From positions 124,001 through 188,000 of the forward strand of contig NZ_AKKV01000030.1 of the NCBI RefSeq assembly GCF_000269865.1: a stretch of 64,000 nt of DNA. The letters run 5' to 3'. Numbering within the stretch: position 1 is the stretch's first letter; each line of letters begins with the position of its first letter. The notes beneath the pieces were generated by a model. That model searched no databases, was not told where the DNA came from, and saw only the letters and a list, made by a program, of their open reading frames with translations. The position numbers and the translations under genes were made by a program. This document shows positions 16,653-25,613 of the stretch, piece by piece. The DNA comes from Fictibacillus macauensis ZFHKF-1 (GTDB taxonomy: Bacteria > Bacillota > Bacilli > Bacillales > Fictibacillaceae).

Positions 16653-17654
16653 TTGAAAATTATACTGTTAGTCTCCCTATTGCTATTCACTTTACTGAAT
16701 TTTTTCCAAAGCCATGCTTTTGCTGCTGTGAGCATGACGAAGCGTATTGTTACCTATCCACTTACACTCGATGAGATGGTGCAAATGCAAATGAAAACAC
16801 AGCCACAAACCGATCATCGTTATTCCATGTTTGTACGAGGCAATACGATTCAACCTGTTAATGATCATATTGGCATTGTCATTAAAGATGAAACGACGAT
16901 AAAAAACGCACCAACACCATCATCATGGACTATTAACACTGTCAAAAAAGGCGATCAGCTTTCTCTCCTTTCAAAAGTAAAAGGAAAAGATGGCTCTCAT
17001 TGGTTTCGCGTGCTCCATTCAAAGCAATGGTTCTATGCTCATCCTAAGGACGTACGCTATAACCTTGATCCGAGTACGTTTCTAGCAAATACTGTACAGT
17101 CATTGCAGTTCGCTAAGCTATCGCAAAGCGCAAATCTGCAAGTCAATGAGGTAAATAATGCCTTGTTAAAAGGAAAAGGTATTTTGGAAGGAACAGCAAA
17201 GGTCTTTATTTCAGCTGCGAAAAAGTATCGCTTGAACGAGGTATATTTACTCTCACATGCATTATTGGAGACAGGGAATGGTGCATCTGCTCTTGCAAAC
17301 GGCATTTCTTATAAAGGAAAAACGGTTTTTAATATGTATGGAATTGGCGCTGTAGATCACCGTCCACTAGAGGGTGGTGCAAAATATGCTTACGAACATG
17401 GTTGGTTTACGCGTGAACAAGCAATTCGTGGCGGAGCGGCTTATATTGGCGCTAACTATATTAAGAATGGACAGGATACGTTGTATAAAATGCGGTGGAA
17501 TCCAGAAGGAGCGATGAAGCTTCGTTATGCTTCTCATCAATATGCTTCTGATGTAAGGTGGGCAACTAAACAAGTCACGTATATGAGCCAACTATACAAA
17601 ATGTTATCAAGCTATCACCTTTCACTTGAGATCCCTGCTTATCAAAAACGTTGA
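16653..17654 (+). CDS. Secreted endo-beta-N-acetylglucosaminidase (LytD/GH73-like)
   Basis: 333 residues from a TTG at 16653 with SD TAGGAGGA; in-frame codons upstream lack an SD and precede the signal peptide. Signal peptide KIILLVSLLLFTLLNFFQSHAFA, then a region with an SH3-like stretch (TTIKNAPTPSSWTINTVKKGDQLSLLSKVKGKDGSHWFRV) and the glucosaminidase domain: FISAAKKYRLNEVYLLSHALLETGNGAS, with Glu of LLETGNG as the likely catalytic acid, and NMYGIGAVDHRPLEGGAKYAYEHGW. Cleaves cell-wall glycan strands. No cell-wall sorting signal. Confidence 0.86.
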   Translation: MKIILLVSLLLFTLLNFFQSHAFAAVSMTKRIVTYPLTLDEMVQMQMKTQPQTDHRYSMFVRGNTIQPVNDHIGIVIKDETTIKNAPTPSSWTINTVKKGDQLSLLSKVKGKDGSHWFRVLHSKQWFYAHPKDVRYNLDPSTFLANTVQSLQFAKLSQSANLQVNEVNNALLKGKGILEGTAKVFISAAKKYRLNEVYLLSHALLETGNGASALANGISYKGKTVFNMYGIGAVDHRPLEGGAKYAYEHGWFTREQAIRGGAAYIGANYIKNGQDTLYKMRWNPEGAMKLRYASHQYASDVRWATKQVTYMSQLYKMLSSYHLSLEIPAYQKR

Positions 17655-17732
17655 TTCATAAAAAATCCGCTACCCATTTGCGGCCTTTATAGTGGCACTC
17701 TTTCATAGCTTGCTTACTATATCGTAAGGGTA

Positions 17733-17761
17733 TTGAAAAAAAGATATAACCCTTCTATCTT
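17733..17761 (+). promoter_or_regulatory. Sigma-A promoter of the tyrosinase gene, with flanking inverted repeat
   Basis: TTGAAA (17733-17738), 17-base spacer, TATCTT (17756-17761), 30 bases before the ATG. AAGGGT (17726-17731) and ACCCTT (17749-17754) form an inverted repeat that straddles the -35, so a regulator may bind here. Which one is unknown. Confidence 0.55.
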
Positions 17762-17791
17762 AAAATAGAGAAAGCAGGGAATGTGTTGGCT

Positions 17792-18694
17792 ATGAATGAA
17801 CGTGTGAGAAAAAGTGTCAACTCACTTACAGCCAGTGAAAAAAATGATTTTGTAAATGCGGTTCTCACCTTAAAAGCAGAAGGAAAGTATAACAAATATA
17901 TCGCTTGGCATGCCTCGGCTGGTGGCTTTCAGACACCACAAGGCGCCGACCGAACAGCAGCACATATGTGTCCTGCATTCTTGCCGTGGCATCGTGAATT
18001 TTTGTTGCGATTTGAGCGAGATTTACAGTCTGTTAATCCAAGCATTATGCTTCCTTACTGGGATTGGGCTAGAGACGCCATGCTTCGTGACCCTTCACAA
18101 GCACCGATCTGGCAACCTGATTTCATGGGTGGAAATGGAAATCCACGCAATGATAATCTCGTAGAAGATGGGCCATTCATCGGCAATCGCTGGATTACGA
18201 TTGATGAAGAAGGACGACCTGCGGGCGGATTACGGAGAGATTTTGGTCAAGACGGTTTAAGGTTACCAACCGAAACTCAGGTAAGAAATGCCTTAACTAT
18301 TCCCGTCTACGATCGCCCACCATATAACATGGATAGCCGAAATAGTTTCCGTAATACACTAGAAGGCTTTCCAGACGGACCGCAGCTTCATAATCTTGTT
18401 CATCTATGGGTTGGTGGGCAAATGGGCTTTGTGCCTATTGCGCCGAATGATCCTGTATTTTTTCTTCACCACGCAAATGTAGATCGTATTTGGGCGATGT
18501 GGCAAGATTTATACCCAACAAGTCCATACCTTCCCCAAGAAAATGGACCATACGGCCAAAATTATCATGATCCTATGTATCCTTGGAACGCGCAAACTCC
18601 TTCTGATGTGAATAATTATCGTGCATTAGGTTATGTTTACGAAGCTAGTTCAATTTCAAACTCTCCCAAAAAAACATCTTCCCTTTCCCGATAG
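17792..18694 (+). CDS. Type-3 copper tyrosinase
   Basis: 300 residues, cytoplasmic or released without a signal peptide. Oxidises monophenols and o-diphenols to quinones, leading to melanin. All six copper ligands are seen: His40 (AWHASAG), His58 and His67 (AAHM, LPWHREF) for CuA; His200, His204 (QLHNLVHLW) and His227 (FLHHANVDRIW) for CuB. The water-positioning Glu191 and Asn201 are kept. Closely resembles the Priestia megaterium enzyme, but the Arg after the second CuB His (R209 there) is Leu205 here. ATG 17792 aligns with the known N-terminus; GTG 17783 or TTG 17786 are alternatives, with AGGGA at 17776. No caddie protein gene is adjacent, as is usual in Bacillus. Confidence 0.93.
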   Translation: MNERVRKSVNSLTASEKNDFVNAVLTLKAEGKYNKYIAWHASAGGFQTPQGADRTAAHMCPAFLPWHREFLLRFERDLQSVNPSIMLPYWDWARDAMLRDPSQAPIWQPDFMGGNGNPRNDNLVEDGPFIGNRWITIDEEGRPAGGLRRDFGQDGLRLPTETQVRNALTIPVYDRPPYNMDSRNSFRNTLEGFPDGPQLHNLVHLWVGGQMGFVPIAPNDPVFFLHHANVDRIWAMWQDLYPTSPYLPQENGPYGQNYHDPMYPWNAQTPSDVNNYRALGYVYEASSISNSPKKTSSLSR

Positions 18695-18771
18695 ACCCCC
18701 CGCTATCGACTTTAATCCCCTCTCCTATAGAGGCCCTTATGAAGGTTCCCTCTGTGTCTCTTAACCATAAA

Positions 18772-18817
18772 AAGGCAACTTTCCAACCAAGATGGTCGGA
18801 AAGTTGCCTTATTTTTT
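18772..18817. terminator. Terminator between tyrosinase and rluF
   Basis: AAGGCAACTTTCC (18772-18784) pairs perfectly with GGAAAGTTGCCTT (18798-18810), followed by ATTTTTTT. A/T runs on both sides let it serve both convergent genes. Confidence 0.88.
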
Positions 18818-18820
18818 TAG

Positions 18821-19519
18821 CTAATCATGTGCGCCAAGCTCCTCTTTTAAACAAAGAAGTTCTTGCTCGGAAATCGCCCTATACTCTCCGATTGGGAGCG
18901 TATCTAATGAGAGACTCATAATACGAATCCGTTTAAGAGAAGTGACGGTATAACCGAGCGCACGTGACATGCGTCGTATTTGTCTGTTTAATCCTTGTGT
19001 TAAAACGATGCGAAAAGTTTCCGAATCAATTGCTTCTACGACACACGGTTTTGTTTTCACTTCCGGAAGTTGAACGCCTTGAGCCATTTGTTCAACAAAC
19101 CAAGAAGTAAACGGTTTATTAAGTGTTACAATGTATTCCTTTTCATGTTCATAATCGCTATGACTGATTCTATTAGAAAATTGACCATCATTCGTTAAAA
19201 GAATTAATCCTTGAGAGGCTTTGTCTAACCGTCCGATTGGAAATACCCGCTCCGGATAGCCAATATAATCTATGATGTTACCTTCAATATGCTTTGCGGC
19301 CGTCGTTGTCACACCAATTGGCTTGTTAAACATTAAATAAATAGGCTCTCCCTTTTTCTCTAACGGCTTACCATTAATGAGAAGAACATCGCCCTCAGTT
19401 AGCTCTGTTTTTGATGTGCAACGCTCACCATTACACGTAAGCTTCCCATCCTCAAGCAATCGCTTCGCTTCGCGCCGTGACAGATTACCGTTTTCACTTA
19501 TAAATTTAAAAATATTCAT
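18821..19519 (-). CDS. rluF: 23S rRNA pseudouridine synthase RluF-like
   Basis: 232 residues of the RsuA/RluF family. N-terminal S4 RNA-binding domain (FKFISENGNLSRREAKRLLEDGKLTCNGE), then the catalytic domain with FPIGRLDKASQGLILLTNDG (catalytic Asp in GRLDKA) and GLNRQIRRMSRALGY. The order and wording (GNIIDYI, HEKEYIV) resemble E. coli RluF, which modifies U2604 of 23S rRNA; RluB/RsuA specificity is not excluded. Single gene with SD AAGGG. Confidence 0.85.
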   Translation of the reverse strand: MNIFKFISENGNLSRREAKRLLEDGKLTCNGERCTSKTELTEGDVLLINGKPLEKKGEPIYLMFNKPIGVTTTAAKHIEGNIIDYIGYPERVFPIGRLDKASQGLILLTNDGQFSNRISHSDYEHEKEYIVTLNKPFTSWFVEQMAQGVQLPEVKTKPCVVEAIDSETFRIVLTQGLNRQIRRMSRALGYTVTSLKRIRIMSLSLDTLPIGEYRAISEQELLCLKEELGAHD

Positions 19520-19560
19520 GCACCATTCCCTTTCTTCTTTAACACTAGGAAGGAGAACTC

Positions 19561-20190
19561 TTATGATGCGGCCGACATTGCTTTAAGCTCTGTACGTCGT
19601 GCACGTTTCCATTCTTGGATTGTTAGAACGATAAAAAACGCAAACCCAATTAACATAACACCAAGCCAAATACGTTCAATAAAGGGTTGCTTCCATAGCC
19701 CTGCTAACGATAAAAGAGCTGGAAAAGTCAATGTAATCCAAGACTGAACAAAAGCAACTTTGCCAACATACTGATCGATTTTCTTATTTAAGCCACCTGT
19801 TAAAAAGAAAAGAAACCATAAATACGCCCAAGCTAACCAAGTTAGCGCACTAACTAGGCTATGAAATTGCACGTAAGAAACGATTGTATATAGAAGGGCA
19901 ATGATGGCTACCCATAGCGAGTAATAGCCAAGTCCACTTGCCTTCAATGAGAATAGATTGGTTACACCTACAAATAAGTACGTTAAGCCAAACAAAAAAA
20001 TGGAGGCTAACTGAAAAAGTGTCCAATGCTCTTGATCGGAAATCACAATTAAATAAAACGGAATAACAATTTGAAGCACACCAACAAATAAGTTAAAGTA
20101 CCCGGCGCTTTTACCATCTACCTTGCCAAGAAGAACAAAGCTATTTATAAATAAGGCCGCACCTGATAAAAATAAACCGACATCACCCAT
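19561..20190 (-). CDS. AmiS/UreI family transporter
   Basis: 209 residues, six or seven membrane helices and a short basic C-terminal tail. The AmiS/UreI family conducts urea or short amides across the membrane (UreI is the acid-gated urea channel of Helicobacter). Seen: MGDVGLFLSGAALFINSFVLLGKVDGKSAGYFN at the N-terminus and SALTWLAWAYLWFLFFLTGGL in the middle. No urease or amidase gene lies next to it. The start region is unusual: the SD (GAGGTGA) is 22 or more bases upstream with a hairpin between it and the ATG. Confidence 0.8.
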   Translation of the reverse strand: MGDVGLFLSGAALFINSFVLLGKVDGKSAGYFNLFVGVLQIVIPFYLIVISDQEHWTLFQLASIFLFGLTYLFVGVTNLFSLKASGLGYYSLWVAIIALLYTIVSYVQFHSLVSALTWLAWAYLWFLFFLTGGLNKKIDQYVGKVAFVQSWITLTFPALLSLAGLWKQPFIERIWLGVMLIGFAFFIVLTIQEWKRARRTELKAMSAAS

Positions 20191-20194
20191 AACG

Positions 20195-20211
20195 AATCGC
20201 TAGTAGCGATT
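20195..20211 (-). promoter_or_regulatory. Hairpin between SD and start codon of the AmiS/UreI gene
   Basis: AATCGCTA (20195-20202) and TAGCGATT (20204-20211) form a palindrome; as RNA a 7-bp stem with a 3-base loop. The best SD (minus-strand GAGGTGA) lies just upstream of it and the ATG four bases downstream. Folding would bring the SD to normal distance, so the hairpin may control translation. Confidence 0.5.
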
Positions 20212-20242
20212 TATTCACCTCACAACTATTCTTTCCAAACGT

Positions 20243-20282
20243 AAAAAAAACAAATCCCTTCCTGCACCTGCAGAAAGGGATT
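20243..20282 (-). terminator. Terminator of the deo operon (after nupC)
   Basis: Plus-strand AATCCCTTCCTGCA (20253-20266) and TGCAGAAAGGGATT (20269-20282) form a long stem with one mismatch; the minus strand ends in a T run (plus A run 20243-20250). Confidence 0.85.
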
Positions 20283-20304
20283 ATGCCCTCATTATTAGAA
20301 GCTA

Positions 20305-21486
20305 TTACAGAATTAAACTTACGATAATAGCAGATAGAACACTTACTAATGTTGCTCCGTAAAGAAGCTTTAGACCAAAACGAGCTACCGTGTTTCCTTT
20401 TTCTTCGTTTAACCCTTTAACGGCACCAGCAATGATCCCGATGGATGAGAAGTTCGCAAAGGATACAACAAACACAGAAATAATTCCAAGTGTTTTCGGT
20501 GTAAACGTATGAATCTTAGTAAGCTCCTGCATGGCAACAAATTCGTTTGTCACAAGCTTCGTTGCCATAATGCCACCTGCTTGTACTGCTTCGTTCCAAG
20601 GAACACCCATAAGGAATGCAACTGGTGCAAAGATATACCCTAGAATGTGTTGGAATGTTACGCCGAACACAAGATCAAATACGTTATCGATACACGCCAT
20701 AAGCGCTACGAAACCAATAAGCATTGCACCAACAATTACTGCTACTTTAAAACCATCCAAAATGTATTCGCCAAGCATTTCGAAGAACGATTGTTTTTCT
20801 CCTGCTTGTACTTCAATAATATCTTCTTTTGGATCTACTTCATATGGATTAATAATGGAGGCAATAATAAAGCCACCAAATAAGTTAAGCACGAGCGCTG
20901 TAACAACGTACTTTGGTTCAATCATTGTCATGTAAGCACCAACAATTGACATAGAAACCGTCGACATAGCTGAAGCACATAGTGTGTATAAACGATGTTT
21001 CGGCAATTTTCCTAATTGCTTTTTCACAGTAATGAATACTTCAGACTGCCCAACCATAAGTGAAGCAATCGCATTGTATGATTCAAGTCTACCCATACCG
21101 TTTACTTTGCTGAGTAGGAACCCAATAATTCGCATAAAGAATGGTAGTACTTTAATGTATTGTAAAATTCCAATAAGTACAGAAATAAATACGATTGGCA
21201 TTAATACTTTTAAGAAGAAGGAATATCCTCCATTGTTTATTACGTCTCCAAATACAAAGCCAACACCTGAAGCAGCATATTCGAGCAGCTTATTAAAGAC
21301 ATTAGCGATGGAGCGAATAATAGTTTCTCCAACCTTCGTATTCAAAAGAACATACCCTAAGATGGCTTGAATAACGACCATAAGGATAATTGGTTTCACT
21401 TTAATGCCTTTGCGATTATTGCTAGCAATCAGTGCTAGTACGAATACAACCAAAAGTCCAATAATTGAAATTAAGTAAGTCATCAT
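20305..21486 (-). CDS. nupC: Concentrative nucleoside transporter NupC
   Basis: 393 residues, about ten membrane segments, CNT family nucleoside:cation symporter. Family signatures: [81 protein letters not shown] and [19 protein letters not shown]. Last gene of the deoC-cdd-nupC operon, supplying pyrimidine nucleosides to Cdd and deoxyribose phosphate to DeoC. SD GGGAG precedes tandem ATGs. Confidence 0.93.
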   Translation of the reverse strand: MMTYLISIIGLLVVFVLALIASNNRKGIKVKPIILMVVIQAILGYVLLNTKVGETIIRSIANVFNKLLEYAASGVGFVFGDVINNGGYSFFLKVLMPIVFISVLIGILQYIKVLPFFMRIIGFLLSKVNGMGRLESYNAIASLMVGQSEVFITVKKQLGKLPKHRLYTLCASAMSTVSMSIVGAYMTMIEPKYVVTALVLNLFGGFIIASIINPYEVDPKEDIIEVQAGEKQSFFEMLGEYILDGFKVAVIVGAMLIGFVALMACIDNVFDLVFGVTFQHILGYIFAPVAFLMGVPWNEAVQAGGIMATKLVTNEFVAMQELTKIHTFTPKTLGIISVFVVSFANFSSIGIIAGAVKGLNEEKGNTVARFGLKLLYGATLVSVLSAIIVSLIL

Positions 21487-21519
21487 GAATTCTCCCAGAA
21501 GTTATATTTGAAAAAAAAC

Positions 21520-21921
21520 TTATTGATGTAAATCTTTTGATGAAAAATAACCAGGCAATAGCTCGTTAATCGTTGTTTCTTGTACATCGCCATTAAGGTT
21601 AGCCAAATAGATTTTTGTTTGTTCATTACAAAACTCAGCAATGACTTGGCGACATGCACCACAAGGCGAAATAGGTCCTTCTGTATCTCCAACAATTGCC
21701 ATTGCTTTTATAGTCTGTTCACCTTCTGAAACCGCTTTAAAAATTGCGGTGCGTTCAGCACAGTTGGTTAAGCCATACGAAGCATTTTCAACATTGCAAC
21801 CGAGAAAAAGAAGATCATTCTCGGTTAACAATGCTGCACCAACTTGAAATTTTGAATAGGGAACATACGCCTTTTGGCGGGCTTTTACTGCTTGTTCAAT
21901 GAGCCATTTTGTTTCCATCAT
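21520..21921 (-). CDS. cdd: Cytidine deaminase
   Basis: 133 residues. Zinc enzyme converting cytidine and deoxycytidine to uridine and deoxyuridine. Zinc and proton-shuttle residues are seen: Cys54-Ala-Glu56 (NCAERTAIF) and Cys87/Cys90 (PCGACRQV); substrate motif GCNVENASYG. Homotetrameric small type. Start at 21921 (SD GGAG five bases upstream); longer in-frame starts would overlap deoC. Lies 25 bases after deoC and 33 bases before nupC. Confidence 0.94.
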   Translation of the reverse strand: MMETKWLIEQAVKARQKAYVPYSKFQVGAALLTENDLLFLGCNVENASYGLTNCAERTAIFKAVSEGEQTIKAMAIVGDTEGPISPCGACRQVIAEFCNEQTKIYLANLNGDVQETTINELLPGYFSSKDLHQ

Positions 21922-21946
21922 GTATTCTCCATTCAAATTGAATTTT

Positions 21947-22624
21947 TTAGTAAGAGGAATTAGACGTCTGACCTTTTGCGATAGCAACACCTGAGCTTGC
22001 TCCAATACGAGTCGCTCCTGCTTTTACTACGTTTTGTGCATCTTCAAGGCTACGTACGCCACCGGATGCTTTCACACCAAGATCTGGTCCAACTGTTTTT
22101 CTCATAAGAGCTACATCTTCAACCGTTGCGCCACCTGTAGAGAATCCAGTAGATGTTTTTACATAATCTGCTCCTGCTTTCACAGAAAGCTCACAAGCCT
22201 TAACTTTTTCTTCATCTGTTAGTAGGCATGTTTCAATAATCACTTTCGTTAATGCTTTACCTTTAGCAGCGTTGATAACAGCAGCAATATCTTGCTCTAC
22301 AAGATCAAATTGCTTGCTTTTCAATGCACCAATGTTAATAACCATATCGACTTCATCTGCACCATTTTCAATCGCATTGATTGTTTCAAATGCTTTCACT
22401 TCTGGTGTAGATGCACCTAATGGGAAACCAATTACTGTGCATACTTTTACTTCAGGTGTATCTTTTAAAATGTCAGCCGCTTTTTTAACCCACGTTGGGT
22501 TTACACAAACGGATGCAAATTTATATTCTTTTGCCTCCAGCGCTAACGTCTCCACTTGCTCAGCCGTTGCTTCTGGTTTCAAAAGGGTATGATCAATCAT
22601 ACTAACTAGATCTTTGTTTGACAT
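21947..22624 (-). CDS. deoC: Deoxyribose-phosphate aldolase
   Basis: 225 residues, TIM-barrel class I aldolase that splits 2-deoxyribose 5-phosphate to acetaldehyde and glyceraldehyde 3-phosphate. Schiff-base Lys156 ([12 protein letters not shown]), helper Lys185 (GVKASGGVR) and the N-terminal [11 protein letters not shown] motif are all present. Start at ATG 22624; the in-frame TTG at 22633 is closer to the SD AAAGGA and less likely. First gene of the deo operon with a clear promoter and operator upstream. Called dra in B. subtilis. Confidence 0.94.
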   Translation of the reverse strand: MSNKDLVSMIDHTLLKPEATAEQVETLALEAKEYKFASVCVNPTWVKKAADILKDTPEVKVCTVIGFPLGASTPEVKAFETINAIENGADEVDMVINIGALKSKQFDLVEQDIAAVINAAKGKALTKVIIETCLLTDEEKVKACELSVKAGADYVKTSTGFSTGGATVEDVALMRKTVGPDLGVKASGGVRSLEDAQNVVKAGATRIGASSGVAIAKGQTSNSSY

Positions 22625-22655
22625 AACCGTCAATCCTTTCCATTATAAGAAATAA

Positions 22656-22723
22656 TAAAAACGCTTTCATGTAATGATCAGATGATACAATATCACTATA
22701 GCAGTCATCTGAACAAATGTAAA
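22656..22723 (-). promoter_or_regulatory. deoC promoter with DeoR-type operator and cre site
   Basis: Read leftward: -35 TTTACA (22718-22723), 17-base spacer, -10 TATAGT (22695-22700). TCATCTGA (22705-22712) between the boxes and TCAGATGA (22678-22685) near the start of transcription form an inverted repeat suited to DeoR. A cre-like TGAAAGCGTTTTTA (plus 22656-22669) lies further downstream, fitting CcpA catabolite repression as known for the B. subtilis dra operon. Confidence 0.75.
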
Positions 22724-22750
22724 CACGAAAGCGCACAATTGTAAAATATT

Positions 22751-23704
22751 CTAGTGTTTTTTATCTATGAGAAATCGTGCGGTATATTGATCAGTCACAA
22801 GGACATTGGCATATCCACCTTTTAACGCCCCATATATACCGTCAATTTTTTGTTGACCTCCTGCTACTAAAATAGCGAATTCTTTCTTTTTTAGTTCTGC
22901 TAAATCGATTCCAAGCGTGCGATCATTAAGATTGGCATTTAAAACATTTCCATCTTCATCAATAAATCGTGAACAAATATCGCCTACTGCTTTCGCCTCA
23001 ATTTCCTTCATATCTTCATCAGAAAAATAACCAAGCTGAAACAAAAGAGAATCCGCTTTAACAGGTCCAATTGTAAACAACGCAATGTTTGCTTCCTTCC
23101 CAGTATCAAGAATCCGTTTAATATGCCGGTCAGCTTCCATTGCTTGTTTCACAACAATATGATCCACAATAACCGGTAAAGGCAAATGAATGGGTACCGT
23201 TTGAAAGGCTCTTCCAAATAGGTCAAGAATGTCCGAATGGTACGTATTTGTTTCTGAATGACTAATGCCACCCTTTAACTGCACGACTTTTACGTTTTTT
23301 ACAAACTTCTGTTTCAATTCACACGCCACGTTATATAACGTTGTTCCCCATGTTATGCCAATGACATCGCCGTCTTTTACAATCTTATATAAATAGTGAG
23401 CCGTTTTTTCACCTAATTCTTTTTTTATAAACTGCTGATCATATTGTGGAACAGTGGCTACAATTGCTTTTTTCAATGAAAACTTTTCCTCAAGTTCTTT
23501 TTCCAGCTGCTCGCTTCCATTCGAGGGATCCATAATTTTAATTTGTACAATGCCTTCGCTTTTCGCTTGTTGGAGAAGCCTTGAAACGGTCGGTCTCGAA
23601 ACACCGAGCTTGACCGCAATCTGACTTTGGTTATAGTCGAGCAAATAATACAGTTTTGCTGCCTCAATCACCTTTTTTAATTTTTCTTCCTCCAAAAGGG
23701 TCAC
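22751..23704 (-). CDS. deoR: Deoxyribonucleoside regulator DeoR (SorC family)
   Basis: 317 residues. N-terminal HTH (YLLDYNQSQIAVKLGVSRPTVSRLLQQAKSEGIVQIKI) and a SorC-type sugar-phosphate binding domain (DGDVIGITWGTTLYNVA, VVQLKGGISHSETNTYHSD, AVGDICSRFIDEDGN, LVAGGQQKIDGIYGALKGGYANVLVTDQ). Very similar in layout to B. subtilis DeoR, which is released from DNA by deoxyribose 5-phosphate. Located directly upstream of the genes it controls, same direction. Starts with GTG at 23704; the SD is weak. Confidence 0.92.
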   Translation of the reverse strand: MTLLEEEKLKKVIEAAKLYYLLDYNQSQIAVKLGVSRPTVSRLLQQAKSEGIVQIKIMDPSNGSEQLEKELEEKFSLKKAIVATVPQYDQQFIKKELGEKTAHYLYKIVKDGDVIGITWGTTLYNVACELKQKFVKNVKVVQLKGGISHSETNTYHSDILDLFGRAFQTVPIHLPLPVIVDHIVVKQAMEADRHIKRILDTGKEANIALFTIGPVKADSLLFQLGYFSDEDMKEIEAKAVGDICSRFIDEDGNVLNANLNDRTLGIDLAELKKKEFAILVAGGQQKIDGIYGALKGGYANVLVTDQYTARFLIDKKH

Positions 23705-23873
23705 CGCCGTTTCTCATATTCCTTCTCTTATATTAACAAAATTTCACTACGTTTGAACATATGTAAAAAGACTTACTACAATCGATGAGCGACCCACGTC
23801 TCTTCCCTAATTCCCTATTCTAACCATCCTTGCCATTTCAAAAGATTTTTTCTACTTTTGTTTCGTTTATAGC

Positions 23874-23902
23874 TTGTTTGTCACAGTTCTTACTGATATG
23901 AT
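23874..23902 (+). promoter_or_regulatory. Sigma-A promoter of the symporter operon
   Basis: TTGTTT (23874-23879), 17-base spacer, TATGAT (23897-23902), about 48 bases before the first start. The rest of 23705-23873 shows nothing I recognise. Confidence 0.55.
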
Positions 23903-23950
23903 AAATGACATGCTTTAACGCACAAAAACATAAAAGGAGGAAAGTAATAG

Positions 23951-24151
23951 ATGAGAAAAGTATTGCTCATTATACTTATTGCACTACCTATTATTTCTCA
24001 ATTAATTGCCCTTCCCTTTGTTAATTCCATTCATCCGATTATAGTAGGATTGCCGTTTTTTCATTTTTGGCTCGTACTGTGGATCTTTCTTACACCATTA
24101 TGTACGTGGGGAATTTATGCGCTTCAAAAAGCAGAAGGGAGTATTGACTAG
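23951..24151 (+). CDS. DUF3311-type small membrane protein
   Basis: 66 residues with two membrane helices, LIILIALPIISQLIALPFVN and HFWLVLWIFLTPLCTWGIY, and the family-typical HPIIVGLPFFHFW between them. DUF3311 proteins are the small partner encoded before SSS-family symporters. Its TAG is directly followed by the ATG of the symporter with no gap, so they are co-translated. Confidence 0.82.
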   Translation: MRKVLLIILIALPIISQLIALPFVNSIHPIIVGLPFFHFWLVLWIFLTPLCTWGIYALQKAEGSID

Positions 24152-25609
24152 ATGAATGATCAATTGATCGCTCTTTTCATTACATTTATACTTGTAGCAA
24201 TTATTGTCGTTATTGGCTTTATGTCAGGGCGAGATAAAAAAGTCCGAAGCTCTGTAGAAGAATGGTCGGTTGGCGGTAGAAACTTCGGAGGACTCCTCGT
24301 CTGGTTCCTTGTCGGTGCCGACTTATATACTGCCTATACGTTTCTTGGCTTAACAAGTTCAGCTTATACGAGTGGAAGCCTTATATTCTTTGCTATTCCA
24401 TACTCTATTCTTGCCTATTTTATATCTTATTTCTTTTTACCAAAACTGTGGGCCGTAGCAAAAGAATATCGATTTACCACCTTAGCTGACTATGCACGCG
24501 GTCGCTTTGACTCAAAGTTATTATCTGCATTAATTGCGATTGTTGGTGTTCTAATGCTTATTCCCTATATTTGTTTGCAGCTAAGCGGGCTCCAAGATAC
24601 GCTACAAGTTGCTGGGAAAGGCTACATTAACGTACAAGTCATTGTCATTGTTTCTTTTTTACTGGTTGGTCTCTATACGTTTTTCAGCGGCATTAAAGGA
24701 CCAACGTATACAGCAATCATTAAAGATATTCTTGTTTGGGCAATTATGTTATTCATGATTGTTTCGTTACCGATGATTCACTTTAACGGCTGGAATCCGA
24801 TGATTTCTCATATTACAAAAGAAGCGCCACAACTACTTACAATTCCTAGCAGTGGACCAAAGGCTTTTCCTTGGTTTATTACATCAGCTATTGTTTCTGC
24901 GCTTGCACTTTTCATGTGGGCTCATGCCGCTACTGGGGTATTCACTGCCAAAAGTGCAAATGCGATTCGTAAAAATGCGATGTTTTTGCCCTTATATAAC
25001 ATTATTTTAACACTCGTTATTTTCTTAGGCTTTATTGCGTATATGGTTTTACCAAAAGGTACAAACCCTCGCTTTGCGCTATTAGAACTGATTCATATGT
25101 CTTATGGTGGCGTCGCACAAGGATTGGCTTATGCAACCATTGCTCTTGCTTCTCTCATTCCGTGTTCAATTATGGCCGTTGGTGCTTCTAATTTATTTGC
25201 TAATAACATTTACCGCGACCTTATTAACCCGTCTGTTAACGGTGCACGCTTAACAATGATTACGCGTTGCATGGTGTTTGTTGTCATTGGCTTAGCTTTA
25301 TTGTTTGGAATTTTCTTTCCGACAGCACTCGTTTCTTTACAATTGCTCGGTGTGGCTGGCATGGTACAAATTTTCCCGGCGATTGTGTTTAGTTTGTTTT
25401 GGAAAAAACAAACACGTGAAGCGACCATCGCAGGCTTAGTGGTCGGTGTCATTGTTACGTTCTCCATGTATTTTGCAGGCAAATCATTTGGCATTAATGA
25501 AGGCTTTTGGGGCCTTGTATCCAATATCGTCATTCTTCTTCTTTTAAATCCCTTCTTCTCTAAACGGGCGGGGACGAATGCAATTAAGCAGTTTTTATTC
25601 CAAAAATAA
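24152..25609 (+). CDS. Sodium:solute symporter (SSS family), monocarboxylate-type
   Basis: 485 residues, about 13 membrane helices. N-terminal SVEEWSVGGRNFGGLLVWFLVGADLYTAYTFLG is the SSS consensus; the middle has FFSGIKGPTYTAIIKDILVW and the sodium-site region ALASLIPCSIMAVGASNLFANNIYRD. Pairing with DUF3311 is typical of MctP-like monocarboxylate or amino-acid symporters. Substrate not readable. Transcription probably stops at the hairpin inside the following repeat. Confidence 0.85.
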   Translation: MNDQLIALFITFILVAIIVVIGFMSGRDKKVRSSVEEWSVGGRNFGGLLVWFLVGADLYTAYTFLGLTSSAYTSGSLIFFAIPYSILAYFISYFFLPKLWAVAKEYRFTTLADYARGRFDSKLLSALIAIVGVLMLIPYICLQLSGLQDTLQVAGKGYINVQVIVIVSFLLVGLYTFFSGIKGPTYTAIIKDILVWAIMLFMIVSLPMIHFNGWNPMISHITKEAPQLLTIPSSGPKAFPWFITSAIVSALALFMWAHAATGVFTAKSANAIRKNAMFLPLYNIILTLVIFLGFIAYMVLPKGTNPRFALLELIHMSYGGVAQGLAYATIALASLIPCSIMAVGASNLFANNIYRDLINPSVNGARLTMITRCMVFVVIGLALLFGIFFPTALVSLQLLGVAGMVQIFPAIVFSLFWKKQTREATIAGLVVGVIVTFSMYFAGKSFGINEGFWGLVSNIVILLLLNPFFSKRAGTNAIKQFLFQK

Positions 25610-25613
25610 TAAA

